DNA from: Pseudomonas sp. QTF5
GTDB taxonomy: Bacteria; Pseudomonadota; Gammaproteobacteria; Pseudomonadales; Pseudomonadaceae
NCBI RefSeq assembly: GCF_000512695.2
Contig: NZ_AZRW02000012.1
Span: 1-64,000, forward strand
Length of the DNA stretch: 64,000 nucleotides
Direction of reading: 5' to 3'
Part shown: in pieces, positions 42,812-50,348 of the stretch
Layout: every line of letters starts with the position of its first letter
Position numbering within the stretch: the first letter of the stretch is position 1
Position numbers and translations under genes: made by a program
The notes under the pieces: model-generated
The model's input: only the letters and a program-made list of their open reading frames with translations
What the model was told of the DNA's origin: nothing
Database searches by the model: none

Positions 42812-43585
42812 TTAAGAGTGAAAGTTTACCGGGTTGGCTGATATGACGCCTCGAAGCAATCGATAGCCATAACCGCGAACACTGTGGATGATGTTAATGC
42901 CAAAGTGTTTTTTGATTTTATTTCGAAGCCGGCTTATGGACTTCTCCAGGACGCGTGAGTCATAGAGTTTTATATTCAAGCCCATTGATTCGGCCATGCA
43001 ATCATGGTGCAGGATATTGCCTTCTGCGTTAATAAGCGCATCCAGGGCTTTCATTTCCTGATAGGCCAGATCCAGTTTATATTCGTTGTTGTATAAGTGC
43101 AGGCATGTTGGGTCCAGGGTCAACTTGACGCTGGATTGCCATTCAGGAGTTTCGAGCAACTCTGATAGTAGCCTGGCTTTTTCATCCTGATCGTTAGGTA
43201 CATTGATGCAGTGATCGGCGCCGGCCATGTAGCATTCAATTTTAGTTTGCGGAGAGCGATAATTGATTGCAACGATAATGGCCAGTTCTTCCGGGTTCGC
43301 ACGTAGCTTCTTGATCAGCGCCAGGCAGTCATTAAGCTTGGAGGGGCTTTCAATGTCGATCAGTACGGTATCGAATGTTTGCGTTTCGATATCCGGACTT
43401 GGCGGGTTTGAATGAGCCAATGTATAAACATGTGTGAGGTTGGGTGCAAATAACTGTCGAAGTTTTTCTGCCGAGCGCCAAGTGTGCCCAATAGCGAGAG
43501 TTTCTCTCTGGCTATTTTCGATTTTGCTCTCAGTATTCATCCGTAAATTACTCATATGTGCTGGCGCTGCAATCTTAATACACAA
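42812..43585 (-). CDS. Atypical OmpR-type response regulator 2
   Basis: Up to 257 residues: an N-terminal receiver-like domain and a C-terminal winged helix (LDLAYQEMKALDALINAEGN, then DSRVLEKSISRLRNKIKKHF and SVRGYGYRLLRG). Asp77 (TVLIDIE) could be the phosphorylation site, but the acidic pair is absent (LAIGHTWRSAEK) and the conserved Lys region reads INVPNDQD, so it is less canonical than regulator 1. First gene of the trio. ATGs at 43555 and 43540 are alternative starts. No histidine kinase gene is nearby. Confidence 0.8.
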   Translation of the reverse strand: MCIKIAAPAHMSNLRMNTESKIENSQRETLAIGHTWRSAEKLRQLFAPNLTHVYTLAHSNPPSPDIETQTFDTVLIDIESPSKLNDCLALIKKLRANPEELAIIVAINYRSPQTKIECYMAGADHCINVPNDQDEKARLLSELLETPEWQSSVKLTLDPTCLHLYNNEYKLDLAYQEMKALDALINAEGNILHHDCMAESMGLNIKLYDSRVLEKSISRLRNKIKKHFGINIIHSVRGYGYRLLRGVISANPVNFHS

Positions 43586-44097
43586 AATACTGACGTTATC
43601 TGACGTTTTCTAACATTTTCCATCGAGAACGCGCGTCCCACATCGTCAGTAGTTTCAGCTGAATCAATGACATAGGCAAGTGCCGAGGCTTAAGCCCAGT
43701 TGTTTTTGCGACCTCGGGATTAGTTCGTGGACCCTTTTCAGTCGCACTCTAGATGTGATGGCTTATCGCCCATCTGGCTGCAGAACGAAGCACAATCGAG
43801 AAGTCTTGCGTATGAACTGTGCACCAGTCCGCATTTTTGAAAATTGCAGTTGATTTATAAGGATATTCCACGGTGTTCTAGATGCACGTTGAGGAGGCGT
43901 CGGGTGCAACGATCGCCTCTTTCCAGGGCGAACGGAACGGAGCGCTATATTAATTGAGTTATTTTGCATTATAGTCGTAATATTTATGTCAAAGGCTGAA
44001 TTTGTGAACGGGTAGTTATTCTGTTGGGTTATTGAAAAAAACCCAGAATTGACACTAAAGTGCCAGCGATTTTTATGCGCTCACCGGTGGAGGCCGC
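43586..44097. promoter_or_regulatory. Promoter region of the regulator trio; hairpin near 44020
   Basis: 512 bases with no supportable gene. The lower half should carry the promoter for the OmpR/EAL trio. A stem around TTCTG..GGGTT (about 44018-44030) with AAACCCAGAA (about 44039-44048) lies just past the stop of the VOC gene and may be its terminator. Confidence 0.4.
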
Positions 44098-44511
44098 TCA
44101 TTGATCCTTTTCGCAATTAACCATCCATGACACGCCAAACCGATCGACCAGCATCCCGAAACGTGCCGCCCAGAACGTCTCTTCCAATGGCATTTGAATA
44201 CTGCCGCCCTCCGCCAATGCAGCAAATACCCGCTCTGCCTCAGTCACACTGTCGACATTCAACGAAACCGAACAACCGCTCATGCCAGCGGTGGGGCGAT
44301 CAGGTGTGGTATCGGAGCCCATGATTGCCTGATCCCCGACCAGCAGACGCGTATGAATGATCAGGTTATGGCAGTCCGTCGGCACATGGTCGCGCGCCGG
44401 GGTTTCGCCGAAGGTCATCATGACTTCTATCTGGCCTGGCAGGCTTTTGGCGTAGAACGTGAAGGCAGCCTTGCATTCGCCATTGAAGATCAGGTAGGGA
44501 TTGATTTTCAT
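44098..44511 (-). CDS. VOC superfamily (PhnB/glyoxalase-like) protein
   Basis: A 137-residue protein of the PhnB-like branch of the vicinal oxygen chelate fold: MKINPYLIFNGECKAAFTFY at the start, MTFGETPARDHVP, AIMGSDTTPDR, and FWAARFGMLVDRFGVSWMVN at the end. These are small dimeric proteins, sometimes antibiotic-binding, generally of unknown substrate. ATG 44511 (CGGAGCAAAAC upstream) is preferred to 44577. Stands alone, divergent from the ABC transporter gene. Confidence 0.87.
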   Translation of the reverse strand: MKINPYLIFNGECKAAFTFYAKSLPGQIEVMMTFGETPARDHVPTDCHNLIIHTRLLVGDQAIMGSDTTPDRPTAGMSGCSVSLNVDSVTEAERVFAALAEGGSIQMPLEETFWAARFGMLVDRFGVSWMVNCEKDQ

Positions 44512-44733
44512 GTTTTGCTCCGACTTATAGAGAGGGGGCGCATCGGCTGAATGTCCCGATGGGCATTGACTCTCCATAGCAAAGCGCTAAAACGTGGCGA
44601 GTGACGGTGTTTTTTTAGATGTTTTTATGATGGGTGAGGCCAGCCTTATCGCGTCATATTCCCTGAAGTCGATGGCTTGTTCTTGCGTACTGTAACGCCT
44701 GTCGCGACATCCGCCAATCGAGACCATTGTCCA

Positions 44734-46545
44734 ATGCCAATTCTGACCCGTTTCGTCTCTTTGCTCGACCAGGCGAGACGTGCCTTGTTGCTGGTCTGGG
44801 GAACGTCCCGTGGGCTGTTTCTGGGATTGGTACTGGCGACGCTGATTGCCGGTGTGCTGCCGGCGCTGGCGGCCTGGCTGGGGCAGCGGATTGTCGACGC
44901 CGTAGTCGCCGCCATGCAGTTGCACACCCAGCAGGGCAGTGCACCGCTTTGGCCGGTTGTGCGGTATGTGCTGTTTGAAGCGGGCGTGCTTGCGTTGCTG
45001 TCCGGGACACAGCGCGCACTGTCGGTTCAGCAATCGCTGTTGCGGGTGCAGTTGGGGCAGAAGGTCAACACGATGATTCTGGAGAAAGCCCAGACGTTAT
45101 CGTTGGTGCAGTTCGAGAATTCCGAGTTCTACGACAAGCTGGTACGGGTGCGGCGCGAGGCATCCACCCGGCCGCTGGCGCTGGTGATGAAGTCGCTGGG
45201 GCTGATCCAGAACCTGATCGTGTTGATCAGCTTCGGTGTATTGCTGGTGCATTTTTCGCCATGGGCGCTGGTGCTGCTGGTGGTTGGGGCGTTGCCGGTG
45301 TTCTTTGCCGAGGCGCACTTTTCCGGGGATGCCTTTCGGCTGTTCACGCGCCGGGCGCCGGAGAGTCGGCAGCAGAATTACATCGAGACGCTGCTTTCCC
45401 ATGAGGGCTACATTAAAGAGGTGAAGCTGTTCGGCTTCGCGCCGCTGCTGTTGAAGCGTTATCGGGACACGTTCGCTCGTCTTTACGCCGAAGACCGGCG
45501 CCTGACGCTGCGCCGCGATGGCTGGGGTTTTGTACTGGGGCTGCTGGGCACTGCTGCGTTTTATCTGGCCTATGCCTGGATTGTGATCGATACCGTTCAC
45601 GGCAGTATCAGCCTCGGGCAAATGACCATGTACCTGGTGCTGTTCAAGCAGGGGCAAGCCGCCGTGAGCAGCAGCTTGAGCGCGATCAGTGGTCTCTACG
45701 AGGATGGTCTTTATCTGTCGAGCCTCTACGAGTACTTGGCCGAGCCAGTTATTGCCGATAGTGGAAGCCTTACCGTGGGCGCGCTGCCCGGCGATGGTTT
45801 GCGTTTCGAGAATGTCGGTTTCCGTTATCCGGGGGCGAGTCGCGATGCTTTGCAGGGCATCGATCTGCACCTGCTTCCCGGGCACAGCGTTGCGCTGGTG
45901 GGGGAAAACGGTTCGGGCAAAACCACGCTGATCAAGTTGCTGACTCGTCTGTATCGCCCCGATCAGGGCCGTATTTTGCTGGACGGCAGCGATTTGCAGT
46001 CCTGGGACGAAGAGGCGCTGAGACGGCGCATCGGCGTGATCTTCCAGGACTACATTCGCTATCAGTTCTCCGTGGGCGAGAACATCGGTGTTGGCGATAC
46101 GTTGGCGTTCAACGATCAAGCGCGTTGGCAGCAAGCAGCCGATGAGGGCATGGCCGCGTCCTTTATCGAGCGTCTGGATCGCGGTTATGCCACGCAACTG
46201 GGACGGTGGTTTGCCGGTGGGCAGGAATTGTCCGGTGGGCAATGGCAAAAGATTGCCTTGTCTCGCGCCTACATGCGCCGCGATGCCGATATCCTGATTC
46301 TGGATGAGCCGACCTCGGCCCTGGACCCTGCGGCGGAAGCAGCGGTGTTCGAGCATTTCAGCCAACACACCGAAGGCCGCATGACGTTGTTGATTTCTCA
46401 CCGCTTCTCCAGCGTGCGCAATGCCGACCACATCATCGTGCTGGACCAGGGTTCGATTCTTGAGCGAGGCGATCACGACAGTCTGGTCACGGCGGGCGGG
46501 CGCTATGCGCAGTTGTTCAGCGTGCAGGCCCGTGGTTATCGGTAG
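44734..46545 (+). CDS. ABC exporter, fused permease and ATPase
   Basis: A 603-residue half-transporter. The N-terminal 330 residues contain five to six helices of an exporter membrane domain; the ATPase domain has Walker A GENGSGKTT near residue 390, the signature ELSGGQWQKIALSRAYMRRD and Walker B ILILDEPTSALD. It resembles the peptide/drug-type exporters with unknown cargo that are often isolated in Pseudomonas. ATG 44734 is chosen because the upstream 19 in-frame residues do not look coding; the ribosome site is weak. No accessory or substrate gene adjoins. Confidence 0.88.
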   Translation: MPILTRFVSLLDQARRALLLVWGTSRGLFLGLVLATLIAGVLPALAAWLGQRIVDAVVAAMQLHTQQGSAPLWPVVRYVLFEAGVLALLSGTQRALSVQQSLLRVQLGQKVNTMILEKAQTLSLVQFENSEFYDKLVRVRREASTRPLALVMKSLGLIQNLIVLISFGVLLVHFSPWALVLLVVGALPVFFAEAHFSGDAFRLFTRRAPESRQQNYIETLLSHEGYIKEVKLFGFAPLLLKRYRDTFARLYAEDRRLTLRRDGWGFVLGLLGTAAFYLAYAWIVIDTVHGSISLGQMTMYLVLFKQGQAAVSSSLSAISGLYEDGLYLSSLYEYLAEPVIADSGSLTVGALPGDGLRFENVGFRYPGASRDALQGIDLHLLPGHSVALVGENGSGKTTLIKLLTRLYRPDQGRILLDGSDLQSWDEEALRRRIGVIFQDYIRYQFSVGENIGVGDTLAFNDQARWQQAADEGMAASFIERLDRGYATQLGRWFAGGQELSGGQWQKIALSRAYMRRDADILILDEPTSALDPAAEAAVFEHFSQHTEGRMTLLISHRFSSVRNADHIIVLDQGSILERGDHDSLVTAGGRYAQLFSVQARGYR

Positions 46546-46601
46546 TTTGAAAGTCTCATGAATCACGAGATTGTCGTAAATCCCAAAGGCACCTCAATCC
46601 C

Positions 46602-46697
46602 CCTGTGGGAGCGGGCTTGCTCGCGAAGGCGTCGGGTCAGCCAATATTAATGTTGAATGACACACCGCCTTCGCGAGCAAGCCCGCTCCCACAGGGG
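46602..46697. repeat. Inverted REP pair
   Basis: CCTGTGGGAGCGGGCTTGCT and its inverted partner ending CGCTCCCACAGG are separated by about 45 bases. It lies between the convergent ABC exporter and pirin genes. Confidence 0.88.
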
Positions 46698-46720
46698 GGG
46701 GGCTTTCGGCTCATCAGACT

Positions 46721-47443
46721 TCACGGCATTTGCGGCAACTCTTGCGGCCGCAAATCAAACACCAGCACTTCGGCATCCACGCCGTTGCTCAAGGTCAGCA
46801 CTTGCTCCTCACGCACCCGCACACCATCACCTTCCTGCAACTGCACGCCATTCAACTCGACACTGCCTCGCGCCACATGCACATAGGCATAGCGATCGGC
46901 GGCCAGTTCCAGCATGGCGCTTTCCTTGCCGTCGATCAGGCCGGCATACACCCGCGCATCCTGCCGAACTTTCAGCGAACCGTTGGCCCCGTCAGGGGAG
47001 ATGATCAGTTGCAAGCGCCCGCGTTTTTTCTGCGTGCTGAAATGCTCTTGCTGGTAACGCGGTTTGGCGCCGCTGACGTCTGGCACGATCCAGATTTGCA
47101 GGAAGTGCACCGGGCGTGTCGCCGAGTGATTGTATTCACTGTGCGCGACGCCGCTGCCGGCGCTCATTAACTGCACGTCACCGGGACGGATCACCGAACC
47201 GGTGCCCAAGGTGTCCTTGTGTTCCAGGGCGCCTTCCAGCACATAGGAAAAAATCTCCATGTCGCGGTGAGGGTGCTGGCCAAAACCTTTGCCGGCCGCC
47301 ACGCGATCGTCGTTGATCACCAGCAGGTCGGAAAAACCCTGCTCCCGCGGATTGCGGTAATTGGCGAAGGAAAAAGTATGGAAGGACTTCAACCAACCGT
47401 GATTGGCTGCGCCGCGATCCGAAGCTTTACGAAGGGTCAGCAT
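46721..47443 (-). CDS. Pirin family protein (YhhW-like)
   Basis: A 240-residue bicupin. The metal ligands known from E. coli YhhW are all present: His57 and His59 in GQHPHRDME, His101 and Glu103 in AHSEYN. SFHTFSFANYRNP near the start is the pirin signature. Members can oxidise quercetin with an iron or other metal centre, but the natural substrate is unknown. Divergent from the GlxA-type regulator gene 290 bases away, with an REP pair between them. Confidence 0.92.
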   Translation of the reverse strand: MLTLRKASDRGAANHGWLKSFHTFSFANYRNPREQGFSDLLVINDDRVAAGKGFGQHPHRDMEIFSYVLEGALEHKDTLGTGSVIRPGDVQLMSAGSGVAHSEYNHSATRPVHFLQIWIVPDVSGAKPRYQQEHFSTQKKRGRLQLIISPDGANGSLKVRQDARVYAGLIDGKESAMLELAADRYAYVHVARGSVELNGVQLQEGDGVRVREEQVLTLSNGVDAEVLVFDLRPQELPQMP

Positions 47444-47616
47444 GATGAAATCTCCTGTCAGGACGTGAATTCGTCCGAGTGAGGAGAAGGTTAATGTTTA
47501 CCGTTGAATGCAATAAGTAGATGAAAATTGAAATACTGTCTCTTTCAAGTTGACAGTTGTGTGATCAGGTTCATGTATTCTTATTGTTACATTTGGCCAT
47601 AATGCCGGGCGCGATA

Positions 47617-47692
47617 CCTGTGGGAGCGGGCTTGCTCGCGAAGGGGCCTTCAGGGTCGCCAAAAGCTTCGCGAGCAAGCCCGCTCCCACAGG
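47617..47692. repeat. Inverted REP pair
   Basis: Same core as the other REPs, here with a short spacer of about 30 bases. Sits within the divergent region between the pirin gene and the GlxA-type regulator, only 42 bases before the regulator start. Confidence 0.88.
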
Positions 47693-47733
47693 TTAAGCAA
47701 TCCTCTACTAGTGACCTCAGTGATTTTGAACCC

Positions 47734-48684
47734 ATGAAAACCGTGGCAATGGTGCTGTTCCCCGACTTTCTTCTGCTCGACATGGCCGGTCCCATGGAGG
47801 TGTTTTCCATCGCCAATCGTTATCTGGCACCCGGCGACCGTTACGAGTTGTCGACCATTGGCACCGAGCCGGGTGTGCTACGAGCCTCAAATGGCGTCAA
47901 TGTTCAGGCCGATTTGCATATCGATCAGGCGAACGAACGTTATGACTTGTTGCTGGTGCCGGGCGGGCCGGGAGCCTACAACGAAAAACATCCACCGCTG
48001 CTGGGCTGGCTTCAGGGCGCTGTCAGCCGGGCGAACCGTTATGGCTCGATCTGCACCGGCGCGTTCGTGCTCGGGCATGCCGGGCTGCTGGACGGTTATC
48101 GCGTGACCACGCATTGGCATTACACCGAACGCCTGATCAAAGGCTTTCCCAAGGCAAGTGTCGAGACCGATCAGATTTACGTGCAGGACCGCAATCTCAT
48201 CACCTCTGGCGGTGTCACCGCTGGCATCGACCTGGCGCTCGCGGTGGTTGCCGAAGACCATGGCAAGAAGGTCGCCCAGGACGTCGCCAAGGTGTTGCTG
48301 GTGGTGATGAAGCGTCAGGGCGGGCAGGCGCAGTTCAGTCCGTTGATGGCAGCAGTGGCACCTCAAGAAACGCCGATCACCCGGGTGCAGAACCATGTGC
48401 TCGAGCACCTCGATGAAGCGTTCAGCATTGAACGCATGGCCAGTCTGGTGAACATGAGTGCGCGGCACTTCGCCCGGGTTTTCGCCCGGGAAGTGAACAT
48501 GACGCCGATGGAGTTTCTGCAAAGCGCGCGTATCGACCACGCCAGGAATCTGCTGGAAACCAGTGACCTGCCACTTAAGACCGTGGCCTATAAAAGTGGT
48601 TTTGGCAGCGTGCGGCATATGCGTTTTCTGTTCAGTGAAAAGCTCGGCCTGACCCCCACTCAATACCGCGAACAGTTCAGTTAG
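47734..48684 (+). CDS. GlxA family regulator (DJ-1/PfpI plus AraC)
   Basis: A 316-residue regulator. The N-terminal DJ-1/PfpI domain (1-165) starts VAMVLFPDFLLLDMAGPMEV and has the nucleophile-elbow cysteine in GSICTGAFVLGHAG; the C-terminal AraC domain (about 215-316) has FSIERMASLVNMSARHFARV and LPLKTVAYKSGFGSVRHMRF. Such proteins regulate amino acid, quaternary amine or stress genes by ligand binding in the DJ-1 domain. ATG 47734 (ACCC upstream, weak ribosome site) fits the family; the frame open from 47557 includes the REP and is not coding. Confidence 0.9.
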   Translation: MKTVAMVLFPDFLLLDMAGPMEVFSIANRYLAPGDRYELSTIGTEPGVLRASNGVNVQADLHIDQANERYDLLLVPGGPGAYNEKHPPLLGWLQGAVSRANRYGSICTGAFVLGHAGLLDGYRVTTHWHYTERLIKGFPKASVETDQIYVQDRNLITSGGVTAGIDLALAVVAEDHGKKVAQDVAKVLLVVMKRQGGQAQFSPLMAAVAPQETPITRVQNHVLEHLDEAFSIERMASLVNMSARHFARVFAREVNMTPMEFLQSARIDHARNLLETSDLPLKTVAYKSGFGSVRHMRFLFSEKLGLTPTQYREQFS

Positions 48685-48869
48685 GTGGCATTGTCCGTCA
48701 CGCGCACCGTGATGGCCGTGATGCTCCTCCCGTGGTCATTGTTCCGTTACTCATGCCTGCCAAGATACCCGTGAACTCTTTACCATGGAGGTGCGGGAAC
48801 CTGGATGGACCGGTGCGATGGATGTTGCAGTACCTTGAGCCGGGCCAGGTTTTCAGCGCGTGAACGTGC

Positions 48870-50348
48870 ATGAACAGCCTCAGAGATATAAACAGCGATG
48901 CGGTGCTGCGGTTCGGGCCCTACGCGTTTCACCTGCGTCAGCGACTGATCCTTCAGGGTGATCGCCCGCTGCGCATGGGCGGGCGAGCCCTGGATATTTT
49001 GCAGGTGCTGGTCGAACGCGCCGGTTCAGTGGTGAGCAAGGAAGCCCTGATTACCCACGTCTGGCCGACCTCAGTGGTCGAAGAAATCAACCTGCGCGTG
49101 CACATCGCCGCCCTGCGCCGGGCACTTGGCGATGACCAGAACGGGCAGCCTTACATCGTCAATATTCCCCAGCGCGGCTATAGCTTCATCGCCCCGGTAC
49201 ATCAGGACGGGACAGGCACGCCGGTGCCGGTCGACACTGTGCACAAGCCTCAGCACAACCTGCCGACGCGGCTCACTCCGGTGACCGGTCGCGACTCGAT
49301 TGTCGGCAGTGTGGTCCGGCAGTTGCCGGTTCGACGTCTCATGACCTTGGTGGGTCCCGCCGGTATCGGCAAAACCACCGTGGCGTTGCGCGTGGCCGAG
49401 TTGCTGTTGCAGCACTATCAGGACGGTGTCTGGAGGGTTGATCTGGCGGCCATCGATGACCCGGCGCAACTCGTCGAGTATCTGTCGCGCACGCTGGAAC
49501 TGGACGTCGGCGTGGCGGCGCTGGTGCAACGACATACCTTGGTGGTGCTCGACAATTGCGATCACCTGCTCGAATGCTGTCGGGCAGTGGTGGACAATCT
49601 GCTGGCCTCGGCACCACGGCTGTCGATCCTGGCCACCAGCCGCGAACCCCTGCAAGCGGCGGGGGAAACGCTGCTGCATATACCGGCCCTGGCGGTGCCA
49701 CCGACCTGCGCGATATACAACGTGGCCGAGGCCATGGGTTATTCGGCGGTGCAGCTGTTGGTCAGCCGCGCCCGAGCCCGTCAGCAAGGGTTTACCCTGC
49801 GCCAACAGGATCTCAATGTGGTGCGCGAAATCTGTCGGCGGCTCGATGGCCTGCCCCTGGCCATTGAACTGGCGGCGGCGCAGATCGATGCGTTGGCGCT
49901 GGTGGGGTTGCAAGCGCAACTCGGCAATTGTTTTCAGCTGCTGACCCAGGGTCGGCGCACTGCGGTGCCACGGCATCAGAGTCTGAAAGCCGCACTGGAC
50001 TGGAGTTATGAACAGCTGAGCTCGTTGGAGCAAACCGTGCTGCAGCGGCTGGCGGTGTTCAAAATGGCGTTCACGCTGGACGCGGCGATTGGCGTGATCA
50101 ATTGCGCGGTGCTGCGGCCCAGCTGCCTGGGCGAAATCGTAGAACGGCTGGCGAGCAAATCACTGCTGTCGCTGGAGCAGGGCAGCGGCGTGATCCGTTA
50201 CCGTTTCCTCAACACCACCCGTATCTACGCCTTGGAGAAACTCGAACGCAGCGGTCGCTTGCGTGCCTTTGAACTGCGTTATGCCCGCTATATCAGCCGG
50301 GCATGCTGGACATCAGCCGGGCAGGTGTCGCTGCAGCTCGTCGAGTAG
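48870..50348 (+). CDS. Winged-helix / STAND-type ATPase regulator, truncated
   Basis: A 492-residue protein: an OmpR-like winged helix (about 15-108, MGGRALDILQVLVERAGSVV, RGYSFIAPV) followed by a P-loop ATPase with GPAGIGKT at 162-169, LVVLDNCDHLLECC and LSILATSREPL. Its paralogue on the opposite strand continues with a long TPR domain to 934 residues, but this one stops soon after the ATPase. The last dozen residues (TSAGQVSLQLVE) are encoded by the antisense of the neighbour's 3' end, so the gene has lost its C-terminal half and reads into the convergent gene. May be non-functional or a constitutive form. Confidence 0.85.
   Translation: MNSLRDINSDAVLRFGPYAFHLRQRLILQGDRPLRMGGRALDILQVLVERAGSVVSKEALITHVWPTSVVEEINLRVHIAALRRALGDDQNGQPYIVNIPQRGYSFIAPVHQDGTGTPVPVDTVHKPQHNLPTRLTPVTGRDSIVGSVVRQLPVRRLMTLVGPAGIGKTTVALRVAELLLQHYQDGVWRVDLAAIDDPAQLVEYLSRTLELDVGVAALVQRHTLVVLDNCDHLLECCRAVVDNLLASAPRLSILATSREPLQAAGETLLHIPALAVPPTCAIYNVAEAMGYSAVQLLVSRARARQQGFTLRQQDLNVVREICRRLDGLPLAIELAAAQIDALALVGLQAQLGNCFQLLTQGRRTAVPRHQSLKAALDWSYEQLSSLEQTVLQRLAVFKMAFTLDAAIGVINCAVLRPSCLGEIVERLASKSLLSLEQGSGVIRYRFLNTTRIYALEKLERSGRLRAFELRYARYISRACWTSAGQVSLQLVE
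50292..50323. repeat. 12-bp direct repeat at the truncation point
   Basis: ATCAGCCGGGCA occurs at 50292-50303 and again at 50312-50323, 20 bases apart. The second copy is part of the 3' end of the opposite-strand gene, the first is the last sequence belonging to the truncated one. Consistent with a deletion or illegitimate junction. Confidence 0.7.

Noticed and set aside
45097..46566. 489-codon frame opposite the ABC exporter
   Set aside because: Antisense shadow of Walker A, signature and Walker B motifs on the + strand.
46602..47692. CRISPR-like appearance of repeated REP cores
   Set aside because: Repeats are palindromic, irregularly spaced and scattered through the window, with no array and no cas genes.
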